From assembly GCA_020631475.1 (NCBI GenBank), contig JAHDHE010000001.1:2114-66113 (forward strand): 64,000 nt of DNA, in the 5' to 3' direction. The position numbers and the translations under genes were made by a program. Numbering within the stretch: the first letter of the stretch is position 1; each line of letters opens with the position of its first letter. The notes beneath the pieces were generated by a model, which saw nothing but the letters and a program-made list of their open reading frames with translations, made no database searches and was not told the origin of the DNA. The DNA comes from Tenacibaculum sp. Lineage in GTDB: Bacteria; Bacteroidota; Bacteroidia; Flavobacteriales; Flavobacteriaceae. This document shows positions 1-10,450 of the stretch, one piece after another.

Positions 1-178
1 AAAAATTCAAAAATATAGGTTAGCAAAGTTATTAAATTTCACTTTTCGTAAAAAAGATTTCTACTTTTTTAACTATCAATAAATTAAAAGATAAATAACT
101 GATTACAAACTAATAATATTATTGATGTACATAAACCGTGTAAAATATGTACTTTTATGGCTTTAATTATTAAGTTAA

Positions 179-703
179 ATGAGATATTATTTAGTTATTT
201 TAATTTCGTTTTTATTGATTGTTACTTCTTGTAAAAAAAAGCAAGAACAAAAAAATGATCCTGTGCAAAAAACAGGAATGAATACTGTTGCAAATCATAC
301 TCCTTTTACAAAGTTAGATGCAGCATCTATAAAAAACATTAAAAAATGGAAAGAGTATTTTGTTATCGAAGACTTTATTCAGCAATTTGAAGAAACATCC
401 GCTACAGAGGCTTTAAATAATGCGATTGAATTAAAAACATTAACAAAACAATTAAAGGATAGCTTAAATATTGACGCTTTAAAAACCTCAGCTTTTAAAG
501 CTCGAATAAATGTTTTTGAAAACGAAGTACTACGATTAACAGATATGACTTTTATCCCTTCAATTACATCGCATCAAGTAAATAGTCAGGTTGAAAAAAC
601 ATTGACTCTTTTTGGAGGTATGAATGATAAAATTAATACTGTTTATGCAAAAAAACGTTTTGATAAAGCAATTAAACTAGATAGTCTTTTCACGATTGAA
701 TAG
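179..703 (+). CDS. putative lipoprotein, hypothetical
   Basis: ORF with N-terminal signal and lipobox-like sequence (MRYYLVILISFLLIVTSCKKK). Confidence 0.75.
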   Translation: MRYYLVILISFLLIVTSCKKKQEQKNDPVQKTGMNTVANHTPFTKLDAASIKNIKKWKEYFVIEDFIQQFEETSATEALNNAIELKTLTKQLKDSLNIDALKTSAFKARINVFENEVLRLTDMTFIPSITSHQVNSQVEKTLTLFGGMNDKINTVYAKKRFDKAIKLDSLFTIE

Positions 704-1160
704 ATTGTAACGCTTCGTAAACTAATCGACTTTCGTAACCTCGGTACAAAAGATAATCGGCTATTTTCTTTTTTCTTTTATACAAATTGGTTTCTGTTAC
801 TAATTTATTTTTCTTGTCTACCAACTCGTATAAAGTTGCTATATAATCTTGCTCATTGATCTCTTTTAAAGCAGTTTTTATATTATAAGCTGAAATATTA
901 CGGAATTTTAATTCTCTTGTAATTCTATCTTTTCCCCACTTTTTTATTCTGAATTTTCCTCTAGCAAAGCTTTTAGCAAATCGTTCTTCATTTAAAAAAT
1001 TGTGTTCTAAAAGGTGAAGTAATATATATTCTTTTGCTTCAGGTATTAAGTAATACTCTGTTAGTTTTTTTTCAATTTCTTTATGACAGCGATCTTGATA
1101 TACGCAATACTGCTCTATCTTTCTTTTTATTTCTTCAATTGTAAAAACTTGCTTAGTCAT
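690..1160 (-). CDS. recX: RecX family regulatory protein
   Basis: 156 aa with RecX-like repeats (LLEHNFLNEERFAKSFARGKFRIKKWGKDRITRELKFRNIS). Confidence 0.85.
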   Translation of the reverse strand: MTKQVFTIEEIKRKIEQYCVYQDRCHKEIEKKLTEYYLIPEAKEYILLHLLEHNFLNEERFAKSFARGKFRIKKWGKDRITRELKFRNISAYNIKTALKEINEQDYIATLYELVDKKNKLVTETNLYKRKKKIADYLLYRGYESRLVYEALQSIQS

Positions 1161-1174
1161 AGTACGAAAATATA

Positions 1175-1211
1175 AAAAAGGGTTAAGAACATTATGTTCT
1201 TAACCCTTTTT
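1175..1211 (-). terminator. intrinsic terminator of the RND operon
   Basis: AAAAAGGGTTAAGAACAT-T-ATGTTCTTAACCCTTTTT, perfect 18-bp arms, just 3' of the efflux operon. Confidence 0.85.
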
Positions 1212-1230
1212 AAGTTAACAAAAAATCAAT

Positions 1231-4200
1231 TTATAAAACGCTACGTAACCACATTTTAAATTTTGTGATTAAATAGAATAATATCGGTACTACAATTAAA
1301 GTTAAGAAAGTTGCCACGAATAATCCGTAAATAACTGTCCACGCTAATGGACCCCAGAAAATTACGTTATCTCCCCCAACATAAATATGCGGATTTAACT
1401 CACTCACCAAAGTAAAGAAGTTAATATTTAAACCTGTTGCCAATGGTATTAATCCTAAAATGGTAGTAATTGCTGTTAAAAGTACCGGACGTAAACGAGC
1501 CTTTCCTCCTCTTACAATTGCTTCATTTAAAGTATTAACATCAACGTATTCATCTTCTTCTAAATTAAGTTCTACCTTTTTTCTATCGATTAATAATTGT
1601 GTATAATCTAATAATACCACTCCGTTATTCACTACAATTCCTGCTAATGAAATGATTCCCATCATAGTCATCATAATTACAAATGGTTTACCAGTTATAA
1701 TGATTCCTCCAAATACTCCTATTAAACTTAAAAATATTGCCAACATAATTATTGCTGGTTTAGAAACAGAATTAAATTGGAAAATTAATATCAAGAAAAT
1801 TAAACCTAAACCAGAGAAGAACGCTCCCATTAAAAATATCATTTGCTTGTTTTGCTCTTCAATTTGACCTGTATAATCTACTTTTACTGTTTTAGGAAGT
1901 TCAGTAAATGATTGCATTTCATTTTGAATTTTAGCCACAATAGCACCTGCATCTGTATAACCTGGAGCTAATGCTGAATATACTGTAGCCACACGCTTAA
2001 CGTCTTTGTGTTTAATTGCACTAAATCCTGAAGTATTTCGCTGTTTTGCTACTGTTGAAACTGGGATAGATTTTACCTGACCAGAAGCCATATCTCTAAA
2101 CGTGATGGTTTGGTTAAAGATTGCGCTTGAATTATAACGATTGTCTTTATTAAAACGAACATAGATATCGTAATCTTCACCATCTTCTTTATATATTCCT
2201 GCTTTTGAACCAAAAATAGAATTACGTAACTGTTGCCCAACTTGAGAAGCACTTACCCCTAACTCACCTGCTTTTTTACGATCTACATCTACCAACATTG
2301 TTGGTTTAGATTTATTCACATCAATCTTTAACTCAGCAATACCAGGAATAGATTTTGTATTGATAAAATCACGCATTTTTTCTGCAGTAACAATCAACTC
2401 TTCATAGTCTTCTCCTTCTAGTTCGATATTTATTGGATAACCAGCTGGTGGACCCACAGGATCTTTTTCTACCGAAATAGATAATCCTGGATAAATTCCT
2501 TGTAAAGCATCGGTAACCTTCTTTTTTAGTTTTTTACTATCTAAACCTTTACGATACTTATACTCTCGCATAGAAGCTACTATTTTACCTCTATGTGGCA
2601 TTTCTGCAACAGAACCTCCATCGGTTTGTGGATTTCCTGAACCTGCACCTACTTGTGCTATAGAACTTTCGACCATAAAATTATGGTCTCCATCCATATA
2701 CATATCTTCATTTAAAATTTTAGAAACACGTACTTCTAAATCTTTCATAATAGCATTGGTTTTTTCTATATCCGTTCCTTGAGGATACTCTACATAAACC
2801 ACTACTTGATTTGGCGTATTATTTGGAAAAAATTCAATTTTTGTACGCTTGCTCGAAACTGAAGAACCAAACCCCATAAAAGCTACTATTAACAAAAGAA
2901 CTGTTATTCCTGTAATTATATATGGTCTCCACCCTTTTAAAGATGCGCGAATCATTCTTTCATAAAAACGTTCCCAACGTGGTAAAATTTTATTTTGAAA
3001 ACCGTTTGCCCATGGGCGCAATGCGTAACGGTAAATCCAAAAATTTACTGCAGCAAATACCATTAATGTTCCTAAAGGTCTTATTGCTCCACCAAAAATC
3101 AAGATTAAAATTCCGATAACTCCTAAAATTACCGTCATTTTTATCAATCTTTTTAATGGCATATTTTTATCTTCAGTACTCATAAATTGAGATACCATTA
3201 CCGAATTAAAGAAAATAGCTACAAATAATGATGATCCTAATACGACTGATAAGGTAACTGGGAAATAAATCATAAACTGCCCCATAACTCCTGGCCACAT
3301 ACCTAATGGTATAAATGCTGCTACTGTAGTTGCTGTTGATATGATAATAGGAAAAGCTATTTCACCAATACCTTTTTTAGCTGCTTCTAAGCGCGACATT
3401 CCTTCTTCATCCATTAAACGATATACGTTTTCTACAACTACAATACCGTTATCTACCAGCATTCCAAGTCCCATAATTAATCCGAAAAGAATCATGGTAT
3501 TCATGGTGTACCCCATCATGTTTAATATCATTAATGACATAAACATTGACATTGGAATTGCAAAACCTACAAATAATGCGTTTTTAAATCCTAAGAAAAA
3601 CATTAAAACAGTTACTACTAAAATAACTCCGAAAATGATATTGTTTACCAAATCATCTACTTGACCAATTGTTTTTGAAGATTGATCGTTTGCAATCGTA
3701 ACTTTTAAATTACTTGGAAATGTATTTGCTTTAGCGTCTTTAACGATTTGCTGAATTTTATCTGCAGCAGCAACCATGTTTTTTCCTGTACGCTTTTTTA
3801 CATCTAACATTACTACTGGCTCACCAAACTCGCGAGCATAGGTAGTTTTATCTTTATCTTTAAATGTAACTGTAGCAATATCTTTTAAGTAAATAGAATT
3901 TCCTTTTTCTGATTTAACTACAAAACTTTGCAGTTCTTGAGGCGTATCTATCTCTCCTAAAACACGAATTGTACGTCGTTGTCCGCTTGCAATAATATTA
4001 CCTGCCGACATGGTTACATTACCCCCCTGAATAGCCTGAATAACATCGTTAAAACTGACTTTAGCAGCCATCATTTTATAAATATCTACCGCTACCTCAA
4101 CTTCTTTATCTTCGGCTCCACGGATATCTGCTTTCTTAATTTCTGGTAAATCTTCTATTTCATCTTGTAAGAATTCAGCATATTTTTTTAATTGATATAC

Positions 4201-4695
4201 TGTATAATCTCCTGAAATATTGATGTTTAAGATTGGTGTTTCTTCAGAAATATTTAACTCAAAAACATTAGGTTCTACTTTCGCACCATTAAATGTTGGC
4301 CAATCTTCACTCGAAACTTCTTCATCTATCTCGTCTTTTACCTTTTGTTTTGCTTCTTCGATTGTAACATTTTCATCAAACTCGATAGTAATCATTGATA
4401 CATCTTCTTGCGAGGTTGATGTAATTTTTGTCATATTACTTACCGTTTTTAACTTATCTTCTAACGGATCGGTAATTAGTTTTTCGATATCTTCTGCAGT
4501 GTTACCTGGAAAAACAGAGCTTACATAAATTTTAGTATCCTTAATTTCTGGAAAATTCTCACGAGGCATATTTAAGAATGCAGAAATACCTGCATATAAA
4601 ATAATAGCCATCATTACATAAATAGTGGTCTTATTATTTATTGCCCATGAAGATAAACCGAACTCTTTATCTACTTTTTTCTTTTGTTCGTTCAT
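1231..4695 (-). CDS. efflux RND transporter permease (AcrB/MMPL-like)
   Basis: 1154 aa, multiple TM segments; RND motifs (GIVVVENVYRLMDEEGMSRLEAA; GIVVNNGVVLLDYTQLL). Confidence 0.95.
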   Translation of the reverse strand: MNEQKKKVDKEFGLSSWAINNKTTIYVMMAIILYAGISAFLNMPRENFPEIKDTKIYVSSVFPGNTAEDIEKLITDPLEDKLKTVSNMTKITSTSQEDVSMITIEFDENVTIEEAKQKVKDEIDEEVSSEDWPTFNGAKVEPNVFELNISEETPILNINISGDYTVYQLKKYAEFLQDEIEDLPEIKKADIRGAEDKEVEVAVDIYKMMAAKVSFNDVIQAIQGGNVTMSAGNIIASGQRRTIRVLGEIDTPQELQSFVVKSEKGNSIYLKDIATVTFKDKDKTTYAREFGEPVVMLDVKKRTGKNMVAAADKIQQIVKDAKANTFPSNLKVTIANDQSSKTIGQVDDLVNNIIFGVILVVTVLMFFLGFKNALFVGFAIPMSMFMSLMILNMMGYTMNTMILFGLIMGLGMLVDNGIVVVENVYRLMDEEGMSRLEAAKKGIGEIAFPIIISTATTVAAFIPLGMWPGVMGQFMIYFPVTLSVVLGSSLFVAIFFNSVMVSQFMSTEDKNMPLKRLIKMTVILGVIGILILIFGGAIRPLGTLMVFAAVNFWIYRYALRPWANGFQNKILPRWERFYERMIRASLKGWRPYIITGITVLLLIVAFMGFGSSVSSKRTKIEFFPNNTPNQVVVYVEYPQGTDIEKTNAIMKDLEVRVSKILNEDMYMDGDHNFMVESSIAQVGAGSGNPQTDGGSVAEMPHRGKIVASMREYKYRKGLDSKKLKKKVTDALQGIYPGLSISVEKDPVGPPAGYPINIELEGEDYEELIVTAEKMRDFINTKSIPGIAELKIDVNKSKPTMLVDVDRKKAGELGVSASQVGQQLRNSIFGSKAGIYKEDGEDYDIYVRFNKDNRYNSSAIFNQTITFRDMASGQVKSIPVSTVAKQRNTSGFSAIKHKDVKRVATVYSALAPGYTDAGAIVAKIQNEMQSFTELPKTVKVDYTGQIEEQNKQMIFLMGAFFSGLGLIFLILIFQFNSVSKPAIIMLAIFLSLIGVFGGIIITGKPFVIMMTMMGIISLAGIVVNNGVVLLDYTQLLIDRKKVELNLEEDEYVDVNTLNEAIVRGGKARLRPVLLTAITTILGLIPLATGLNINFFTLVSELNPHIYVGGDNVIFWGPLAWTVIYGLFVATFLTLIVVPILFYLITKFKMWLRSVL

Positions 4696-4700
4696 CTTTA

Positions 4701-5909
4701 TTATTTTTTAGGGTTTACATCAGTATTACCCGATAAGTTTAAGACCTCTACTAATTGACCATCTTTTACACTTCTTGCTCCTTCTTTTATAATCTTATCA
4801 TCATTTTTTAATCCTTCAAGAATTTCGATTACATCTCCTTGTGTTTTACCCGTTTTAATAATTACCTGTTTTGCAACACCTGTTACCTTTCCGCTATCTT
4901 TTTTAATATTATCAACAATAAAAATATATTGCTGACCCTTAGCGTTTTCTGAAATAATACTTTGGGGAATTAAAATTGCGTTCGGATTGGTATAATCGTT
5001 TATTTTTAATTTAGCTGTTAGGTTTGGTTTAATGCTTCTATCTTCATTAGGTACACCAATTTCTACTTTAAAAGTACGATTTGCAGGATTGATAAAATTA
5101 CCTGCTTGACGAATTGTTGAATTGATCGACTTGTTTAAAATTGGGAAATTAACTGTTACTTTTTCGCCTTTTTTTACAGTACTTATATAACTTTCAGGAA
5201 CATCTGTTTCTACATACATATCTCCTAAGTTTACTACTCTGAAAACTTCTGATCCCATACCTGGTGCAACTACAGTTCCTTGTTCTTTAATAACATCATC
5301 AACAATACCAGTAAATGGTGCTTTTATTACGCTTTTACCTAATTGTTGTTTTAACTGCTTTACAACTCTTGATGCTGATTCGTAATTTGTTTTTGCTTGT
5401 AAATATTGAATCTCAGATCCTATTCTTTGATCCCATAAACGCTTTTGACGATTGTAAGTTGTTTTAGCGAAAGCTGCTTGAGATTCTGCTTGACCTACTT
5501 GTTGGCTCACTCCTCCATCATCTATCTTTGCTAAAGCTTGCCCTTTAACAACTCTTTGTCCTTCTTTCACATAAATTCTAACTAATTGCCCTGGCATTTC
5601 TGGATACACTAAAACATTCTTTTTAGTTTGAACATTTCCTTGTAAATCTAAATAATGAATAAAAGGTTTTTCTAAAGCTATAATGGTTGTAATTAACGGT
5701 ACTTTTTTATTTGTATCTAGTTTAAAAATTTCATCATTAAGTAACTTAATATCTGCTGCTAACTCTTGCTGTTTTTTATCTAATACATCTTTTTTAGCAC
5801 GAATTATTTTTAAATCTTTTGACGCTATTACAGATTCAACTGATTGCTCTTTACTACCACATGATGCGAATAATAATGATATAATTGCGATGGTTAATAT
5901 CTTTCTCAT
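4701..5909 (-). CDS. efflux RND periplasmic adaptor subunit (lipoprotein)
   Basis: 402 aa, lipobox (LLFASCGSK), HlyD/biotinyl-lipoyl region (VYPEMPGQLVRIYVKEGQRVVKGQALAKID). Confidence 0.95.
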   Translation of the reverse strand: MRKILTIAIISLLFASCGSKEQSVESVIASKDLKIIRAKKDVLDKKQQELAADIKLLNDEIFKLDTNKKVPLITTIIALEKPFIHYLDLQGNVQTKKNVLVYPEMPGQLVRIYVKEGQRVVKGQALAKIDDGGVSQQVGQAESQAAFAKTTYNRQKRLWDQRIGSEIQYLQAKTNYESASRVVKQLKQQLGKSVIKAPFTGIVDDVIKEQGTVVAPGMGSEVFRVVNLGDMYVETDVPESYISTVKKGEKVTVNFPILNKSINSTIRQAGNFINPANRTFKVEIGVPNEDRSIKPNLTAKLKINDYTNPNAILIPQSIISENAKGQQYIFIVDNIKKDSGKVTGVAKQVIIKTGKTQGDVIEILEGLKNDDKIIKEGARSVKDGQLVEVLNLSGNTDVNPKK

Positions 5910-5916
5910 TAGTTGA

Positions 5917-7239
5917 TTATTTTATTGGAATATTTAATGCGTTTTCTAATTTTACTTTATTTGCTATAATATTTAATATAGATTGTAAGTAATTATTTTG
6001 TTGTGAATATAACTGGTTACGTGAAGCCAACAAATCGATACTTGTTGTTACACCTTCATCGAATTTTATTTTTTGTTTTTTTTCAATACGAGTAGCTAAA
6101 GCCAAAATCTTTTTGGCTGTTTCATAATTTTCTATACTTAATTGATAATTACTTTGGGCTTGTTCTGCTTGTAAATTTAAACGCTGCTTAATTTCTGCTA
6201 AACGAATATCTGCGCTTTCTAATGCAATTTTTGCTTGTGCAGTTTTTGCACTTCTACCTAAACTGCTAAAAATTGGAATATTTATTCCTACTCCAAAAAC
6301 TGAAGTTGAAATCCAATCTTGAGAAGAATTGAAAAAATTAAAATTATTTGCATTTGCTAATCTTGAATAATTTATAAACGTTCTTACACTAGGTAAAGCT
6401 CTACTTTTTTCTAATTTCATTAATAAACGTTTACCTTCTCTATCGTTTTGGGCTATTCGAAAATCTACATGATTCTTTAGATTAAAGCTTTGAGATAATA
6501 AATTTAAATCTGTATTATTTTTTACTAAATCATCTAGTGTATCTGTTAAATTTAATTTAGTGTTAATCGGATTTCCAAGCGCTAAATTTAACATTTGATA
6601 TGCTATTTCTATACTTCTATCTGCATTTCTCTGTTGACTAATAATGTTACCTTGAGTAATTTCGAATTGCTCAACTGTTTCTTCTTCAGTAAGTCCTTGC
6701 TTAAATCCTTCTTGAGCTCCTTTTAATTGACGATCAACTGTTTTTTTATTTTCTTTTAAAATTTCAATACGTTCTTGAGCAACTAATACATTACCATATG
6801 CATTAATTATTGCTTCACGAGTTGCTAACTCTGTTTTTTCTTTAGCTTGTTCTGAAATTTTTAAATAAGTTTTAGCAGACTGTAATCCTACTAAATAAGA
6901 TCCATCAAATAATAATTGACTTAATGTAACCGTACCTGTAACGTTATGTTTTGCTCCAATATCAATTGACCCATCTCCATTAAGATCTACTCCTGGAAAT
7001 TGTTGTTTTAAGTTATTTTGATAGTTAACAACACCATTTATTTGTGGCAAACCTGTTGCTTTAGTTTCCCGTTTACGTTTTTTTGCAGCTTCAATGTCGT
7101 TTAAAGCAATTTTATTAGTGTAATTGTTTTTAATTGCATAATCTACCGCTTGTTTTAGTGATAAACTCATTTCTTTTTCTTGAGCTTGTATAAGACTCAC
7201 AAAAAGAAAAAAAGCTATGCTATATATATAGTTTTTCAT
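5917..7239 (-). CDS. TolC family outer membrane efflux protein
   Basis: 440 aa with signal peptide, TolC-like helical repeats, in operon with RND genes. Confidence 0.92.
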   Translation of the reverse strand: MKNYIYSIAFFLFVSLIQAQEKEMSLSLKQAVDYAIKNNYTNKIALNDIEAAKKRKRETKATGLPQINGVVNYQNNLKQQFPGVDLNGDGSIDIGAKHNVTGTVTLSQLLFDGSYLVGLQSAKTYLKISEQAKEKTELATREAIINAYGNVLVAQERIEILKENKKTVDRQLKGAQEGFKQGLTEEETVEQFEITQGNIISQQRNADRSIEIAYQMLNLALGNPINTKLNLTDTLDDLVKNNTDLNLLSQSFNLKNHVDFRIAQNDREGKRLLMKLEKSRALPSVRTFINYSRLANANNFNFFNSSQDWISTSVFGVGINIPIFSSLGRSAKTAQAKIALESADIRLAEIKQRLNLQAEQAQSNYQLSIENYETAKKILALATRIEKKQKIKFDEGVTTSIDLLASRNQLYSQQNNYLQSILNIIANKVKLENALNIPIK

Positions 7240-7845
7240 TTATGATGGATTGGTTTTTATTTGGCTTTCTAATTCTTTTAGTCCTTTTTCAGAGCATATT
7301 CCTCTTAAGTGATATTCTAAATAATAATTCATTAATGAATTCATAGAAAATTGTTTTAATGGAAACAGCTCTAAATCCTTAATTCCTATCATTCCATTAA
7401 AATAAATTCTTGCTATAAAATCAATATTAATATCTTCTCTAAATAGCTTTTGCTCTATACCTCTTGTTAAGTTTTCTTTAATACATTCTTGCATAAACTC
7501 AAATTGCTTTTGCTTAAATGTGCTGTATAACTTTGGGTAATATTTTTGTAGTTGATATTGAGGAGATGATTTTTCGTCTTTTAAAGTTGTCATTACAAAA
7601 TGTTTTACCTCATATAACTCTTTAATCGGGTTTTGTTGTTGCTCATGAATCATATCAATTCCATCACAAACCGCAGAAAACATTGCATTGGTAACCTCAC
7701 CAACTAAATCGGTTTTATTTTTAAAATGAGCATAAAGAGTTTTTTTAGACGCACCTATTTCACTAGCGATATCGTCCATAGTAACACTCTTAAACCCTAG
7801 GTTTAAGAACATTTCAGTTGCTTTTTCTAATATTTTATCTCTCAT
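7240..7845 (-). CDS. TetR/AcrR family transcriptional regulator
   Basis: N-terminal HTH (ILEKATEMFLNLGFKSVTMDDIASEIGASKKTLYAHFKNK). Likely start MRDKIL at 7845; the ORF track extends to 7884. Confidence 0.92.
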   Translation of the reverse strand: MRDKILEKATEMFLNLGFKSVTMDDIASEIGASKKTLYAHFKNKTDLVGEVTNAMFSAVCDGIDMIHEQQQNPIKELYEVKHFVMTTLKDEKSSPQYQLQKYYPKLYSTFKQKQFEFMQECIKENLTRGIEQKLFREDINIDFIARIYFNGMIGIKDLELFPLKQFSMNSLMNYYLEYHLRGICSEKGLKELESQIKTNPS

Positions 7846-7867
7846 AATTTGATGCAAATATACATTC

Positions 7868-7895
7868 GGAAACTTTAGAAACAAAAAAAGTTTCC
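7868..7895. promoter_or_regulatory. putative TetR operator
   Basis: GGAAACTTT-N10-AAAGTTTCC inverted repeat between the divergent TetR and polyprenyl synthetase genes. Confidence 0.5.
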
Positions 7896-7923
7896 AAAGT
7901 TTTAATGTTTTTTTAACATTCTG

Positions 7924-8943
7924 TTGAGTATTAAATTTATGTTTCCCTTATTTTTACAAAAAATTTCAGATTTGGACATATTACAATATCAATCAGACTT
8001 TTTATCCTATTTAGCATCTCAAAAAATTACCAGAGAGCCTAAAAATTTATATGAACCAATAGATTATATATTACAATTAGGAGGAAAAAGAATTCGCCCT
8101 GTTTTAACTCTTATAGCTTCAGATATTTTTTCAGGAGATTATAAAAAAGCATTACCAGCTGCATTAGCTGTAGAAGTCTTCCATAATTTCACATTAGTAC
8201 ATGATGATATTATGGATGATGCTCCTTTAAGAAGAGGACATGAAACTGTTCATGAAAAATGGGATATTAACACTGGTATACTTTCTGGCGATGCGATGCT
8301 TATTTTAGCGTATCAATATTTTGAAAACTACCCACCAATTGTCTTTCAAAAATTAGCACAGTTATTTAGTAAAACTGCTCTTGAAGTTTGTGACGGACAA
8401 CAATTAGATGTTGATTTTGAAACCAGAAACGATGTTACTATTGAAGAATATATAAAAATGATTACGCTAAAAACTTCTGTTTTAGTAGCTGCTGCATTAA
8501 AAATGGGTGCAATAGTAGCCGAAGCTAACGAAGAACAAGCACAACATTTATACAACTATGGTTTAAACTTAGGTATTGCCTTTCAATTACAAGATGATTA
8601 TTTAGATACTTTCGGTGATCCTAAAACTTTTGGTAAACAAGTTGGAGGCGACATTATCGAAAACAAGAAAACATTTTTGTATTTAAAAGCTTTAGAGGTA
8701 TCAAATAAAGAAGATCAAGAAAAATTAGTTACTCTTTACAATGTAGAACAAAAAAATATTTCTGAAAAAATAACAACAGTTTCTACTATTTTTAAAGACA
8801 ATAAAATACCTCAATATACACAAGAACTTATTGAGTATTACACAGATAAGTCTTTCGACAGCTTAAGCCTTTTAAACATTAGTGATACTGCTAAAGAGGG
8901 GCTACGTTTATTCGGTAAAAATTTAATGAGCAGAAAAGTTTAA
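7924..8943 (+). CDS. polyprenyl (octaprenyl-type) diphosphate synthase
   Basis: 339 aa with both Asp-rich motifs (LVHDDIMDD; QLQDDYLDTFGD). Confidence 0.95.
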   Translation: MSIKFMFPLFLQKISDLDILQYQSDFLSYLASQKITREPKNLYEPIDYILQLGGKRIRPVLTLIASDIFSGDYKKALPAALAVEVFHNFTLVHDDIMDDAPLRRGHETVHEKWDINTGILSGDAMLILAYQYFENYPPIVFQKLAQLFSKTALEVCDGQQLDVDFETRNDVTIEEYIKMITLKTSVLVAAALKMGAIVAEANEEQAQHLYNYGLNLGIAFQLQDDYLDTFGDPKTFGKQVGGDIIENKKTFLYLKALEVSNKEDQEKLVTLYNVEQKNISEKITTVSTIFKDNKIPQYTQELIEYYTDKSFDSLSLLNISDTAKEGLRLFGKNLMSRKV

Positions 8944-8995
8944 AAAAATAGCGATTTATTTAAAAAAGTTTTTATTTTTGCAGTCCAAATTTAAG

Positions 8996-9069
8996 GGTCC
9001 TATAGCTCAGTTGGTTAGAGCACCTGACTCATAATCAGGTGGTCCGAGGTTCGAGTCCTCGTGGGACCA
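8996..9069 (+). tRNA. tRNA with CAT anticodon (Met elongator or Ile2), intact, serves as attachment site
   Basis: Cloverleaf GGTCCTATAGCTCAGTTGGTTAGAGCACCTGACTCATAATCAGGTGGTCCGAGGTTCGAGTCCTCGTGGGACCA; acceptor and T stems pair; anticodon at 9030-9032. Confidence 0.95.
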
Positions 9070-9080
9070 CGTTTAAATTC

Positions 9081-9113
9081 AAGCACTTACATATTATTTG
9101 TAAGTGCTTTTTT
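9081..9113 (+). terminator. intrinsic terminator downstream of tRNA
   Basis: AAGCACTTACA-TATTATT-TGTAAGTGCTT followed by a T run. An identical copy lies at 53600-53632. Confidence 0.85.
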
Positions 9114-9120
9114 ATTTTCC

Positions 9121-9142
9121 CTGCAACATACCTGCAACATTT
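9121..9142. repeat. left-end tandem 11-mer of island A (CTGCAACATAC / CTGCAACATTT)
   Basis: Two 11-bp tandem units; the same units occur 3x near the right end at 31902-31934. Confidence 0.8.
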
Positions 9143-9157
9143 TGTAAATTTGGTGGT

Positions 9158-10033
9158 ATGAATAGTTCCACTGATAACCCTTTAGCTTTTTTCAAGCACA
9201 TTACAATAGAAAGTAATTTACTTCAATGTATTCACTCACTATTAAAGTATAGTGATTTTGTTTCCTATAAAATTAAAGATTATAAAACAGTTGAATATAT
9301 TGAATTAGACTATTACAACAGACCAATTAAAGGTGTTTTTGAACTAAGCAAAGTATTAAATCCGTATTTAAAAAAAGAACTTCTCATATCAAAAAACCAT
9401 CTTAAACAATTTTGCATTGAAAACGAAGAGTTAAAAGTATCAAATTACTTAAGGCTACAAATTAATTCAGTACAAAAAATCATCAATGACCATTACGAAT
9501 TAATAAACAAATACCCATATGTAATTTTAGCACTTAGAAGCATTGTAAAATACATAAATGAGATATTAATTTTACCCAACACAGAATATTACTCTATAAA
9601 CGAAGATGAAATAACGGTTGATTTCAAAGGTAATGACCTTATAGACAAATCAAATATTGAATTAATACATGAAATATTTGATTATATGAAAGGGAAAAAT
9701 GAAAAACAAGAATTCATCCTAAATGAAGAAGATTTTAATACTTTAATTTCTTACACCACTTACCTTGTTGAAAATGGGGAAATTCCAGAAATACAAAATA
9801 AAATAACACCTAACTTAAAAAAAGGATTAATATCTTATAGCTACTGGGTACTTCATAAAGAGTTATACACCTCAAACAAGATTAAGCCATATTTTATTTC
9901 TTTCATCAAACTACTTTTTTCTGATTTTAAAGACAGCCAAGAAAAATCAATCAAAAATCAATTTGGTTCAAAAACTAGGTTTTATAATCATAATTTTTTA
10001 CCAGAAATTATATCTAAATATTTAGAAAAGTAA
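9158..10033 (+). CDS. hypothetical protein
   Basis: ORF; likely start MNSSTDN at 9158. The track start at 9104 lies inside the tRNA terminator. Confidence 0.65.
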   Translation: MNSSTDNPLAFFKHITIESNLLQCIHSLLKYSDFVSYKIKDYKTVEYIELDYYNRPIKGVFELSKVLNPYLKKELLISKNHLKQFCIENEELKVSNYLRLQINSVQKIINDHYELINKYPYVILALRSIVKYINEILILPNTEYYSINEDEITVDFKGNDLIDKSNIELIHEIFDYMKGKNEKQEFILNEEDFNTLISYTTYLVENGEIPEIQNKITPNLKKGLISYSYWVLHKELYTSNKIKPYFISFIKLLFSDFKDSQEKSIKNQFGSKTRFYNHNFLPEIISKYLEK

Positions 10034-10168
10034 CCCATCTACAAAACTTCTACAAAAAACTCCTCTCTTCTACAAAAGCAAGCTTCTTTTTTATAAGTTC
10101 TGTATTCACATTTGCAAACACAAATCGACACCCAAATTTTATGACGTCAGGGTGTCATTAAATTTAAA

Positions 10169-10450
10169 ATGATGAATACAAAAAATGTAAAGAATATCTC
10201 AAATGCACAATTAATAATGCAAAAGGAGATATTAAGCTTTAACGAAGCTCTAGTTTATTTAGATGTTAGCGCATCTTTTTTATATAAACTAACTTCTAAA
10301 AAGGCAGTAGAATTTACCAAACCAAATGGAGGTAAAATATATTTCAGTAAAAAAGACCTGAATAACTGGATGCTTTCAAATACATCGCAAAGCAAAAAAA
10401 CTTTGGAAACTGAAGTACTTAAACATTTAAAAAAGAACAACAATGGTTAA
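10169..10450 (+). CDS. helix-turn-helix / excisionase-like DNA-binding protein
   Basis: 93 aa; FNEALVYLDVSASFLYKLTSKKAVEFTKPNGGKIYFSKKDLNNWM resembles HTH_17/Xis-type domains. Confidence 0.75.
   Translation: MMNTKNVKNISNAQLIMQKEILSFNEALVYLDVSASFLYKLTSKKAVEFTKPNGGKIYFSKKDLNNWMLSNTSQSKKTLETEVLKHLKKNNNG

Noticed and set aside
1652-4528. Plus-strand ORFs (1652, 2922, 3341, 4220) opposite the RND permease
   Set aside because: Antisense to a well-supported gene with low-complexity translations; judged shadow ORFs.
5683-5916. ORF opposite the RND adaptor gene
   Set aside because: Shadow ORF on the antisense strand.
8346-8555. ORF opposite polyprenyl synthetase
   Set aside because: Shadow ORF within a conserved gene.
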